In this document: piece by piece, positions 36,867 through 46,040 of the stretch
How the letters are laid out: every line of letters starts with the position of its first letter
Numbering within the stretch: the first letter of the stretch is position 1
Assembly: GCA_905221605.1 (NCBI GenBank)
Contig: CAJNDS010002512.1
Location: forward strand, 380,360-444,359
DNA length: 64,000 nt
Direction of reading: 5' to 3'
Origin: Symbiodinium natans
Lineage: Eukaryota; Sar; Dinophyceae; Suessiales; Symbiodiniaceae
The notes under the pieces: model-generated
Databases searched by the model: none
Told to the model about the DNA's origin: nothing
The model's input: the letters and a program-made list of their open reading frames with translations, nothing else
Made by a program: the position numbers and the translations under genes

Positions 36867-36946
36867 CCTCAACCCTAAACCCTACACCCTAAAACCCTAA
36901 AGCCCTAAGACCGTAAAACCCTAAAACCCTAAAACCCTAAACCCTC
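36867..36946 (-). repeat. Interstitial CCCTAAA repeat, degenerate
   Basis: About ten CCCTAAA-type units with extra A residues (CCCTAAAA) and some substitutions over 80 bp. Confidence 0.8.
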
Positions 36947-37034
36947 ACTTGGGCAAGCTTCTTGCTTCACCCCCTGCGTGTGAGGGACTTGGCTGGACTC
37001 TCGGGTTCCTTGCTGCTTTCTCTGCTACCGCGGC

Positions 37035-37215
37035 TAATGCCTTACTAATGTTATTACTAATAATATTGTTGATATTGTCGATCTGACTAATATTATTGAT
37101 ATTAGTATTTTTTATTATTATGATTAAGGTTTATTAGTTTTTATATTTTCATCGATTTTTCATTAGTTTTATGAATAGTAATAATATAAATATTAGTAAC
37201 ATAATATTAATCTTA
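37035..37215. repeat. AT-rich block with TAATATTATT motifs
   Basis: About 180 bp of A/T-rich sequence made of TTACTAATA, AATATTATTGATATTAG and similar short self-complementary words. There is no coding signal. Confidence 0.7.
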
Positions 37216-38379
37216 TTAATGTTATTTCCCAAGTCTGGCATGCTTTGCGCCAGATCTGCCGCGCGAACTCCTGTTTGTTGCAAGTGGTATGCCCAGTTTG
37301 CACCTGAGGTATGCAGCGGCTGGAAGCTTCCGTGATCGCCACCAACACAGCCATCCGGCCCGGCTTTAGATGCCATGTTGCCATACGCATCGTTGCACCC
37401 TTTGGGCGTTGTTTGTCTCTCAACTGTTGCGTCAGAGCGTGAAGCTTGAAGCCGAGATGTCGTTGCTTCAGTAGTGCCGCGCAGCGCTGCAGGCCATGCT
37501 CGCATGCCTTGCTGCTGGGCGCTCTGAGCAAGTCCTGTGCCTTCCCTTGCTTTCAAGATGAAAGAGACGTAACATCTCGTTTGCTGCTATTGTCAACCTT
37601 AGGTTGAAGGTGTTCTTGCACGCAATTTGCAACTGCCTGAATTGCCAAAACCTGTTTGGGCTGGGACAGCTGCTGATAGGCGGCTCTCGCAGCTTGGTGT
37701 TTGAAACGAGGCGCCTGTTCGGTGATGTGAAGCGGCAGAGTCTGCAGCCAACATCCCTGACTTTGAGTGGCTTGTCTGAAACCCCAGCTTGGTACCGCAA
37801 GCATTGGAATCGAAGTTTGCAAGAAGGAAGACTCTCGATTTCTCGAATGCCGTGATTGAAGTTGGTCAAGGTCATGTGGCCGCTGCCCTGGAACGTTCTC
37901 CCGGCGACACTGTTCCACTGCTGGTTCGCACTTGGGCGCGATGATGGAGTGATTCGTCGACCTTGTGCTAATGCAGTGCTAATGCCATGCGAATACAGTG
38001 CTAACCCAGTACTCATCAGTTTTATGAGCTCGAGACCACTGCCGCAGCGATCTGAGGCTTGCGCAGCGATTTCATCTCGGATGCCAGACTACGGCAGCGC
38101 GGAAACCGCGGGAAGAAAGCAACCATGCGCATGTAGTGTGCCATGTGCGGATGCTGTTTGAATGCCGTGATTTTTGCGGCCTCACTACTGTAGGTCGCCA
38201 AGCTGACCGACGTACTCGCCGGCCGCTACGGCGACGACCTCGGGAGAAAAGCGGCTTGAACTGCTCATTAAGTCGCTTACCACAAGTGGAAGCATTAGGA
38301 TCTGCTGGCAACAGCCATTTACGGCACACAATCTACTGTGAGTCGCCCCAACGTAGTGTTGCGCCGCAGCAATCCGGCC

Positions 38380-39621
38380 ATGGCGGTGCTCGCGCTGACG
38401 AGCGCGCTGCTGTTGCAACAGGCCCTGGCCATCCAGATGCAAGAGCCTGAAGCTCAGCACAAGTTCGGAGCGCATCGGCCGACATGCAAGCCAGCATGCC
38501 TTCCCAACTGCCCAGCATCTTCCCGAACCGGCGTGCCTTGCATGCCGGTGGCTGATGTGTGGCCATACAAGAGCAACGAGTCCTGGCGTGTGGAGCTGGG
38601 AGAGAGAATCTTGATGGCAGCCCACCCAAACAAAGAGGCCACTGAAAGGGCATGCGGCGGTTTCAAGCTGTTTGGCGACTCTGCTTGGTGCCTGGCTGCT
38701 TTCAAGGGCGAGTACGGCAAGCTCGGGCTTTCCTTCGGTATTGAGCAGCGGGACCTCTGGAGCGAGACCATGAGCAACGATTTCCACATGCCGACGAAAC
38801 TGTATGACTGCTTTCAGGATCCCAAGTCGTCTCCGGCGTTGGCAATGATTGCACCCAATGCACGCGGCTCCTGTGCCGGGAACCCCCACCATTGCTACGA
38901 GACCCACTACGATGCCTTCCGGGTCTGCCTGGGCCCCAAGCACGAGACCGTAAACCAACGGGAATACACGTCGCTGTCCGAGCTGCTTACCGGTCGCGGT
39001 GAGATGTCGACACACTTGAAGATCGATGTGGAGGGGTCTGAGTGGTCCGTCCTGGAGGATCTCCTTAAGAACGAAGAGGACATGAAGAAGATCCGGACCC
39101 TTGACATGGAGGTCCACTTCGGCTTTGGAGCAGCATCTGAAGCTGCCCATAACAAGGGAAGCAAGCAGGACCAGCTGAGGCGAGAAGTGGGAATCTTTGA
39201 GCAGCTGGCATCCCGCTTCGCTGTGACAGGAACGAACATTGAGACCAATGCGGATGGCTGGCAGCCATCCCAAAGCTGCCCCAAGCAGCAGTGTGAAGAG
39301 CCCTTGGTGCACACGACCGGGGGCGTTCCTGTGAATCAGTTTGCCATCAGCTTTGTGAACCCCGAAAACCTGAGGCCAGGAATCCCCGGCCCCAGCGCAG
39401 ACGACATCACTGAGGCGCACAGCTTGGCGGCGGAACAGAAGGAGGCCGCCGAGGATCACGGCAAGGCCCACATGGAGGATGAGGCCCAGAAGGACGAAGA
39501 CGCTGCAGATGCGGAGGAGGACCAAGAGGAGGATGCCGAGGACCGCGCCGAGGACGACGACACGGAGGAGGACGCCGAGGACGCCATGGAGGAGGACGCC
39601 GAGGACGAAGAGGAAGACTGA
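38380..39621 (+). CDS. Secreted METTL24/FkbM-like methyltransferase with acidic tail, copy 1
   Basis: A 413-residue intronless gene. The start is the ATG at 38380, since it opens a clear signal peptide (MAVLALTSALLLQQALA, likely cut after A17); the upstream in-frame codons to 38338 begin at GTG and are less likely. The body matches SAM-dependent methyltransferases of the FkbM/METTL24 type: Cys-rich N-part (ACLPNCPAS), YDCFQDPKSS, HYDAFRVCLGPK, and the signature HLKIDVEGSEW at residues 212-222, where the Asp and Glu belong to the conserved 'KIDxEGxE' strand. Residues from about 348 are an acidic Glu/Asp/Ala tail (EEDAEDRAEDDD). The substrate is unknown; the signal peptide suggests ER/secretory placement. 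It differs from the downstream copy mainly in its shorter tail. Confidence 0.85.
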   Translation: MAVLALTSALLLQQALAIQMQEPEAQHKFGAHRPTCKPACLPNCPASSRTGVPCMPVADVWPYKSNESWRVELGERILMAAHPNKEATERACGGFKLFGDSAWCLAAFKGEYGKLGLSFGIEQRDLWSETMSNDFHMPTKLYDCFQDPKSSPALAMIAPNARGSCAGNPHHCYETHYDAFRVCLGPKHETVNQREYTSLSELLTGRGEMSTHLKIDVEGSEWSVLEDLLKNEEDMKKIRTLDMEVHFGFGAASEAAHNKGSKQDQLRREVGIFEQLASRFAVTGTNIETNADGWQPSQSCPKQQCEEPLVHTTGGVPVNQFAISFVNPENLRPGIPGPSADDITEAHSLAAEQKEAAEDHGKAHMEDEAQKDEDAADAEEDQEEDAEDRAEDDDTEEDAEDAMEEDAEDEEED

Positions 39622-39840
39622 AAGCTTAGGCTTAGCTGCGATTGATAATGGCCGCTGAAGAACTGCAGCCTCAGAGCGTTCGACATTAGAAGCGGTCCAT
39701 GCGACAGTAGCCAGCCAAGCATTCAGGGTTATCTGCTTGCCAAACCCACCATCACGTGTGTTTCGTCACACGCTGCTTGCTGCTGGCGCTGTGCCCAGCT
39801 GACTCTACGCCATTTGCGCAGCCTAACAGCACATAACGTA
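39622..39840 (+). promoter_or_regulatory. Intergenic spacer between tandem methyltransferase copies
   Basis: 219 bp lie between the stop of copy 1 and the start of the duplicated block of copy 2. Any 3' processing and spliced-leader acceptor signals of the pair must lie here. A candidate AG acceptor (CGCCGCAG) occurs about 11 bp before the ATG in both copies. No TATA-like or leader sequence was confirmed. Confidence 0.4.
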
Positions 39841-39878
39841 GTCGCCCCAACGTAGTTTTGCGCCGCAGCAATCCGGCC

Positions 39879-41288
39879 ATGGCGGTGCTCGCGCTGACGA
39901 GCGCGCTGCTGTTGCAACAGGCCCTGGCCATCCAGATGCAAGAGCCTGAAGCTCAGCACAAGTTCGGAGCGCATCGGCCGACATGCAAGCCAGCATGCCT
40001 TCCCAACTGCCCAGCATCTTCCCGAACCGGCGTGCCTTGCATGCCGGTGGCTGATGTGTGGCCATACAAGAGCAACGAGTCCTGGCGTGTGGAGCTGGGA
40101 GAGAGAATCTTGATGGCAGCCCACCCAAACAAAGAGGCCACTGAAAGGGCATGCGGCGGTTTCAAGCTGTTTGGCGACTCTGCTTGGTGCCTGGCTGCTT
40201 TCAAGGGCGAGTACGGCAAGCTCGGGCTTTCCTTCGGTATTGAGCAGCGGGACCTCTGGAGCGAGACCATGAGCAACGATTTCCACATGCCGACGAAACT
40301 GTATGACTGCTTTCAGGATCCCAAGTCGTCTCCGGCGTTGGCAATGATTGCACCCAATGCACGCGGCTCCTGTGCCGGGAACCCCCACCATTGCTACGAG
40401 ACCCACTACGATGCCTTCCGGGTCTGCCTGGGCCCCAAGCACGAGACCGTAAACCAACGGGAATACACGTCGCTGTCCGAGCTGCTTACCGGTCGCGGTG
40501 AGATGTCGACACACTTGAAGATCGATGTGGAGGGGTCTGAGTGGTCCGTCCTGGAGGATCTCCTTAAGAACGAAGAGGACATGAAGAAGATCCGGACCCT
40601 TGACATGGAGGTCCACTTCGGCTTTGGAGCAGCATCTGAAGCTGCCCATAACAAGGGAAGCAAGCAGGACCAGCTGAGGCGAGAAGTGGGAATCTTTGAG
40701 CAGCTGGCATCCCGCTTTGCTGTGACAGGAACGAACATTGAGACCAATGCGGATGGCTGGCAGCCATCCCAAAGCTGCCCCAAGCAGCAGTGTGAAGAGC
40801 CCTTGGTGCACACGACCGGGGGCGTTCCTGTGAATCAGTTTGCCATCAGCTTTGTGAACCCCGAAAACCTGAGGCCAGGAATCCCCGGCCCCAGCGCAGA
40901 CGACATCACTGAGGCGCACAGCTTGGCGGCGGAACAGAAGGAGGCCGCCGAGGATCACGGCAAGGCCCACATGGAGGATGAGGCCCAGAAGGACGAAGAC
41001 GCTGCAGATGCGGAGGAGGACCAAGAGGAGGATGCCGAGGACCGCGCCGAGGACCAGGCCGAGCACGACGACACGGAGGAGGACGCTGCTGCCCAAAACC
41101 CTGCCGAGATTGCCGAGCATGCGGAGGAACACCAAAGCCTTCTGGCAGAACATGCGGAGGAGGGCGCCGAGGATCACATCGAAGCCCAGGAGGATGCCGA
41201 CGCCGCCGACGCCCCAATGGATGAAGAGATTGCCGATCACAGCGAGGATCATGCCCAGGACGACATGGTGGTGGACGAAGACCACTGA
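39879..41288 (+). CDS. Secreted METTL24/FkbM-like methyltransferase with acidic tail, copy 2
   Basis: 469 residues, intronless, starting at the ATG at 39879 with the same signal peptide as copy 1. Residues 1 to about 391 are identical in protein sequence to copy 1, including HLKIDVEGSEW (212-222). The tail is then longer and of different make-up: after EDRAED it reads QAEHDDTEEDAAAQNPAE, IAEHAEEHQS, and ends DDMVVDEDH. It has Glu/His/Ala-rich heptad-like stretches in place of the pure Glu/Asp run. Both tails grow from GAGGA-type short repeats, so slippage is the likely cause of the difference. The biochemical role is unknown beyond probable SAM-dependent methyl transfer in the secretory route. 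Confidence 0.85.
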   Translation: MAVLALTSALLLQQALAIQMQEPEAQHKFGAHRPTCKPACLPNCPASSRTGVPCMPVADVWPYKSNESWRVELGERILMAAHPNKEATERACGGFKLFGDSAWCLAAFKGEYGKLGLSFGIEQRDLWSETMSNDFHMPTKLYDCFQDPKSSPALAMIAPNARGSCAGNPHHCYETHYDAFRVCLGPKHETVNQREYTSLSELLTGRGEMSTHLKIDVEGSEWSVLEDLLKNEEDMKKIRTLDMEVHFGFGAASEAAHNKGSKQDQLRREVGIFEQLASRFAVTGTNIETNADGWQPSQSCPKQQCEEPLVHTTGGVPVNQFAISFVNPENLRPGIPGPSADDITEAHSLAAEQKEAAEDHGKAHMEDEAQKDEDAADAEEDQEEDAEDRAEDQAEHDDTEEDAAAQNPAEIAEHAEEHQSLLAEHAEEGAEDHIEAQEDADAADAPMDEEIADHSEDHAQDDMVVDEDH

Positions 41289-41767
41289 AAGCATGGCCGG
41301 CATAGCCCAGCATGGTGACAACAAGTTGCACGGCACCCTCATTCCAAAGCGTGAAAAAAGCATGAAGCAACATCATCCCCCCCAGCTGCGGCCATCACAG
41401 CCTTGCATTTGCCCTGCCTAGAGGACCTAGCACTCAAAAGTGCAGTCTGCAAGGCTCTGAACATTTGCGAGCTTTGGCTATGAAGCCGAGACCCAAGATC
41501 TGCTTGTCCTCTCGTTTCGAGCACCTTCGCGTTTTGTGTCCCTGACCTTTTGTGGGTTATGCGTTGTGTTTTCTTGCTTCTGTATATGATATGATATACA
41601 TATACACGCACTATATTTGATGCGAATTAATTCGCATTCCTCAAGCTTGGCAGGGACGTTGACGTGGAATGCTTGAAGAGGTTGAAGGGCTGTGTCTACT
41701 CATGCCTCTCGCATTCCTAGTCGCACTTGCAAAGGATGGAGACCAGGCCAGTTTGCCTTGGAACTTA

Positions 41768-41885
41768 CTGTTGGTTAGTACTGTTAGTAGGGAAATGGGG
41801 GAATAGGGTACCACATATACATATATATATATACCCTGAAAGGGTATATAGGGTGCCTTATTCCCCATTCCCTACTAACCAACAG
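41768..41885. mobile_element. Long-arm inverted-repeat element (element C)
   Basis: The left arm begins CTGTTGGTTAGTA and the right arm ends TACTAACCAACAG. The arms continue as GGGAAATGGGGGAATA versus TTATTCCCCATTCCC, so about 33-43 bp pair; the left arm has an extra CTGTTAGTA. A second hairpin (TATATACCCT...AGGGTATATA) sits in the loop. No clear target duplication was found. Non-coding. Confidence 0.75.
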
Positions 41886-42074
41886 CAAGTGAAAGGGAAC
41901 GGTACATGGACGGAGCATGCTCTCCAAGCCCAGCGAGGCCATATGTTAAAAAAAGAGGCTACGACCCTCATCCGTAAACGTGATCTGAGCCGACCTCTTT
42001 ACTCTTTCCTGTTGACTCGGCATGCCGGCCATCCAACTTGCAGATCGCAGCTTTTCTACAGGTAAACTTCGAAA

Positions 42075-42098
42075 TAGATACACACACACACACACACT
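42075..42098. repeat. CA dinucleotide microsatellite
   Basis: An uninterrupted run of about ten CA units. Confidence 0.85.
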
Positions 42099-42190
42099 TC
42101 GCCTCGATTCTCCCCGTCTTCCATCCTCTTTCCCCGAGCCACCTACACCTAGAATCTATTGCAGAGGATCGTAGGCTCCCCTACAAGATG

Positions 42191-42234
42191 ACTAAACCCT
42201 AAACCCTAAACCCTAAACCCTAAACCCTAAACCC
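42191..42234 (-). repeat. Interstitial CCCTAAA array
   Basis: Six perfect CCCTAAA units in a row, ending a few bases before an ATG at 42235. That ATG opens a frame (MKIAVLTEALVCPRGRP) which is soon interrupted by a family B element. No gene was recognised. Confidence 0.88.
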
Positions 42235-42357
42235 ATGAAGATCGCAGTGCTCACCGAGGCTTTGGTCTGCCCCCGGGGCCGCCCAACTGGCACGGCGGCG
42301 CTGCGGAACTGGTGCCGTGGCGTTGGGCGCGGCCTCCTGCGCCGCTCGGGAACAGAA

Positions 42358-42453
42358 CTATATTCCCCCTTGGAATTAGTTTGTGCTTATATAAACCCAA
42401 GAGGATATCAAACATATCATTTTTACAGCATTAAGGTTCTAAGGGGAATATAG
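42358..42453. mobile_element. Small dispersed element, family B copy 1
   Basis: About 96 bp with ends CTATATTCCCCCTTGG and TTCTAAGGGGAATATAG, which are inverted repeats. AGAA flanks both sides (42354-42357 and 42454-42457), a possible 4 bp duplication. Internal landmarks ACCCAAGAGGATAT and ATTAAGGTTCTAAGGGG recur in the copy at 45948-46040. Confidence 0.7.
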
Positions 42454-43974
42454 AGAAGGTCATGGAGAGAAGGGGCTTCTGCTGCATGGTCTCTTGCCTT
42501 GTGACCTTGTGTTTGTGGATTGTTGTTGTTGTTGTTGCTGGTCAGTTCTCCCTACGATTCTTAACGGCTTTTCTGTGAATGTACCCATAATGTTCCAGAT
42601 TTGCATGGAACATGTGCTGCACTCCCTTCAGCACCAGGCCACCCCGAACACAAGGTCTTGCCGTCGCGGTGGTGGTAGCTGCAGGCGGTAGTCGTTATAG
42701 TAGTAGTCGTCGTCATCTGCAGTGACAGCGCTGGATAAGAAAGCGATAATTCCAGGCCAGGTGCCTTTTCAGAAATCTAACCCCACACGCTGGGGGCACC
42801 CTGAATCCTCAATAAGCTTGTTGTTTCTCATCCTTTTCTTGGCAGGGCCCGAGCCAAGCAAAAACCTAAAAATAAAAGTCTGGAGTTGGGGAACCCCCAC
42901 CAGGGCCCAGCGGCTGTAGTGATCCCAGGCTGTGGCCATGGCCAGAACGGGGCAGCTTCTGGGCTGAATCGGGAGGATGCCCCAACCCACTTATTCGAGG
43001 CAGCATTCGCAGAGACACTGTTTAAGAAGGTTGGCTGCATCATCAAGACCCTGACTTTTAGATGGCTAACCGGTGGTGTCTGTATATGTTATGGCAGTTA
43101 TGGCTGCCATTTCTTCGAAGATCCCCCCCCCCCCGAGGCGTTCTGAGGGCATTGACAGTGTAGGGTCTAGGGCTTAGGAGCTGATGTAGCTCTTTGACGC
43201 TCTTTGTGAGGTATTCTCCAACCCCCGATATCTTGCTGGAATTGGTGGACTGCCTGTGTATCTGGTCGCTTGCAAACGGTGTGGCAGCAGATTCTAACCT
43301 GCTGGCAAAATCCCCTTCTAAGACTGAACATCTAATGCTCTGCATCTATGAACTCATGGAGTTTAGAAGAAAGTCTCTTGCGCTGCCAAACGATCATGTC
43401 TCGGTATGTCGCCGTAAGCACCGATTACTTGCGCCGGCTTAAAGACTCACCAGCACCAAGAGGCGAGGCCGTGAGCGAATCCAGACATGGCCCTCTGCTG
43501 TTTACCGAGGCTACATGAGGCCTACCTGTATCTCACAATGACTGAGCTTGGGCCTTGTCCCCCACATCACGCCGTGCCATTTCCTTTTGATTCAGAAGAT
43601 CACGCTGTGCATCGCTGTACCACTTCATTTTGGATTCTAGAGTTTGCAGGCCCGAGATGTTATTCGGTGGTGGACACACACTGAAGGTTGCCGAATGAAG
43701 GATGTTCTCTCATTCCCACACGACACAGTCATCAGCCTGCCTCGCATTCACAGGACAGGCACAGGGCAACATAATCTGATTATGTCCAGTTTCCTCGCCC
43801 AGGGTCCACGTGGCGGACCTGATGTCTCGGGTGGCGTGTGTTCGATGCCAAGTTTGAATCAGTGCGCACCGAGAAATCAGCAGGCTTGAAATTGCTCGAA
43901 GGCTGCATTCGCGAGCGGACTGGCATACAGTAAGTGCGTGAGTTGTTCCACAATCCACCACTCTGGCACGGGCT

Positions 43975-44094
43975 TGCCTCTAAAGTTGCAGCTTGCTTGC
44001 CGAGGCGCATAGCACGCTGGTACAGACCCCGCAGCTTTGGGAAATCCTGGGCTATGTAGAAGATGAGATCCAGGCCCACGGCTTCAGAATCCAC
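43975..44094 (-). CDS. Exon-like open frame on the minus strand, unrecognised
   Basis: The frame reads DSEAVGLDLIFYIAQDFPKL, then RGLYQRAMRLGKQAATLE. It has the feel of coding sequence (amphipathic, no low complexity), but I cannot place it in a family, and no flanking exons were found. It may be a relict exon. Confidence 0.28.
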
Positions 44095-44134
44095 AGGTCG
44101 CGTAGAGAACGGTTGCCGAGCCTAACAAGAGCGT

Positions 44135-44375
44135 ACTGTTTGTAATGTATGAAATACATATATAAACTATAATATACTCTAATATAATATATCGTATAAT
44201 ATAGTTAAAATGTAGTATAATACATAACAGCCTCAAGGGTTTTTGGCAGGCAGCATCCCCAGTTGGCCACGGGCGGCCCTGCAGCCTTTCGTGACACGGC
44301 TGCGAACAAGCTCCATTAAGAATACTAATTAATTATTGATTAATTCTTAGTTAATTATTAACTAATTATGAATAA
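44135..44375. repeat. AT-rich blocks with ATTAATTA palindromes
   Basis: Two A/T-rich segments (about 44135-44230 and 44310-44375); the second is built of TTAATTATT/AATTAATCAAT-type self-complementary words. Confidence 0.65.
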
Positions 44376-45059
44376 TGCCCTTATTCTTACTTCTTTCTAA
44401 AGTGGGCCGTTTATTATATTAATCGGGGAATTAAAGGGGCCTTTCTTCCATTCTGGCGAACTTGATTGCGATGGGCAAGACTGTCAAGCGTGTCCTTGTA
44501 CTCAGCCTCGCGACAACGGCAAAAGCATACGGAAGCCAGCTGTGTCATTCCGTTCATGCAGGTAGGGAGCGCGTGTTAGGGACATTGAACAAAACCAGGT
44601 ACACATGGTCTTGCTTCAGAAGGAGCAATGAGCTAGGCTACGCAGAAAAACCAGCGATTCTCTGCGAGAGGGGCTTGAAAGCCATTCGAGAGTTCTCCTT
44701 GGGTAGCTGTGAGCAAGGACCAAAATCACCAAAACCCTTACAATCCCCATGTATGCACCTTCCAGTGAGGCCAGCAACCTCTAGATACCTCTAGCTCGTG
44801 TGCCATGACTGTAGACCACCTTTTCATTGCGACGCCCGCTGCAAAGCATGGAGATGTATGCTTATGCCTGAGGTTCTGTCCTAACGGTGGAAGCCGGCTG
44901 CTCAGTCAACAGCTTCAAAGGAACACGCAGCATCAAGAGATGACTTGAAACAGGTGTTATGCGGCTGAGCTTGTCCGTCCCAGGAACAAATACGTTGCAG
45001 CCTACGCAATGGGTGTCCTACGTAGCCCCCCAGCGCATCGGATATTACACGCACTTCAT

Positions 45060-45320
45060 GCATTACGTATATAGACCATTATACATATCTTGTGTATACT
45101 ACGCAAATTACACAGTTACACGTATTGCGTATGAATAATTTCCCATATTACTCAAATTTTACATATTGGGCATATTACGTAAAAGTAGCATATATTACAT
45201 ATTGTATTAGATCTTTTTACATTGTATTATATTATATCATGTGTATGTATACATATATATATATATATGTATATCATATATATATATATGTATACTATAT
45301 ATATTATATAGTACATACAG
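45060..45320. repeat. AT-rich block with TATA cruciforms
   Basis: About 260 bp of TACGTATA, ATATTACAT and (TA)n words, including two adjacent palindromic TA runs near 45250-45300. Confidence 0.75.
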
Positions 45321-45947
45321 TACCTATATTACAGATAGCCATCTCTAGGCAAATTCCGCGAAAGTAGAACTTTGTAAGTACCAAGCTTCCAGGTGCGCTC
45401 AAAAGGTAATCGACATTTGCATACCAATCGAAGCAAAACCACGATTGGGCCATTGTAGCCGATGAATTGTCGTAAGTTCTGCACCTGAATTGCAACTTAA
45501 GCTGCTGATGTGACGACTCCTTGCGCTATGTATGGGTCTCAGCCTCATGAAGGCGCTACTTCTGCGCCTGTTGCCCTGCCTGTTTCCCCAAGCAGAGCGC
45601 ACTTGCTTGAACGATCTTGTCAGTGAAATGGGTTCGGCTTGAACGGCTACCTCGCTGTGTGGCATGAGACATGGCTCATGAGGCGCTACTCCCCAAAAGC
45701 AAAGTACTTACAAGTATATGAAACATTTTCCTCTACACGCAAACACAAATATGCGTATACGTAGATAAATATATTGATTTTATATATGTATATTTACATA
45801 TATATATATATATGTATGTTGTTTATAAGCCAGCAACAAGCAAGTCAGGCCCAAGCCACGAGAGTTGTCAGTGCGAGCAACTTGGGCCTGCGGCTGTGCC
45901 ACGCCTGTCGCAGCCCCAGCAGTTGGGCTTCTAAGGGGCCCCGCAGA

Positions 45948-46040
45948 CTATATCCCCCTTGGGAATTATTTTTGTATTGTTGTTCATATAACCCAAGAGG
46001 ATATTAAAATTACTATTTTTATTAAGGTTCTAAGGGGTCC
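45948..46040. mobile_element. Small dispersed element, family B copy 2
   Basis: Homologous to 42358-42453: the left end CTATATCCCCCTTGGGAATTA, the middle ACCCAAGAGGATAT, and the right end ATTAAGGTTCTAAGGGG are shared in order and spacing. TTCTAAGGGG also occurs just outside the left end (45929-45938), so the element sits next to a direct repeat of its own right end. Confidence 0.7.

Larger units (their letters stand above)
31606..38379. other. Gene-poor stretch, 31.6-38.4 kb
   Basis: No intact gene is recognised. Visible content: telomere-like tracts (32941-32977, 36867-36946), a minus-strand exon-like frame (32964-33464), a small TATA-rich run (about 33800-33850), a PPR relict (34201-34328), a possible second PPR-like fragment near 35505-35590 (SWRRALLLLYRCMDSGIRPG), repeated TATTTAAGCA/ACTCTCATATT units at 36770-36860, and an AT-rich block (37035-37215). 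The minus frame 37468-38016 and its + overlap are both open, and neither is recognisable. Confidence 0.5.
38342..41053 (+). repeat. Tandem segmental duplication, period 1499 bp
   Basis: The block starting GTCGCCCCAACGTAG at 38342 recurs at 39841 and stays collinear to about 39553 and 41052. I see only two substitutions in about 1.2 kb: one in the leader (TGTTG versus TTTTG) and one synonymous (TTC/TTT, Phe, at about 39219 versus 40718). After this the acidic tails differ by indels. The unit includes about 38 bp of 5' leader and nearly the whole coding region. Confidence 0.92.

Noticed and set aside
38310-38335. Possible spliced-leader relict (AGCCATTT followed by CGGC) upstream of methyltransferase copy 1
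   Set aside because: Only about eight contiguous bases fit the dinoflagellate leader, and the second copy lacks it, so it is not supportable as a retroposition scar.
38185-39525. Minus-strand 446-residue open frame opposite methyltransferase copy 1
   Set aside because: It is the antisense of a G/C- and GAG-rich coding region, encodes Leu/Val runs opposite the acidic tail, and shows no domain. The + strand reading has a signal peptide and methyltransferase motifs.
39729-41363. Minus-strand 544-residue open frame opposite copy 2 (the longest in the window)
   Set aside because: Same antisense effect as in copy 1; the open length follows from codon bias and the tail repeat, not from selection on this strand.
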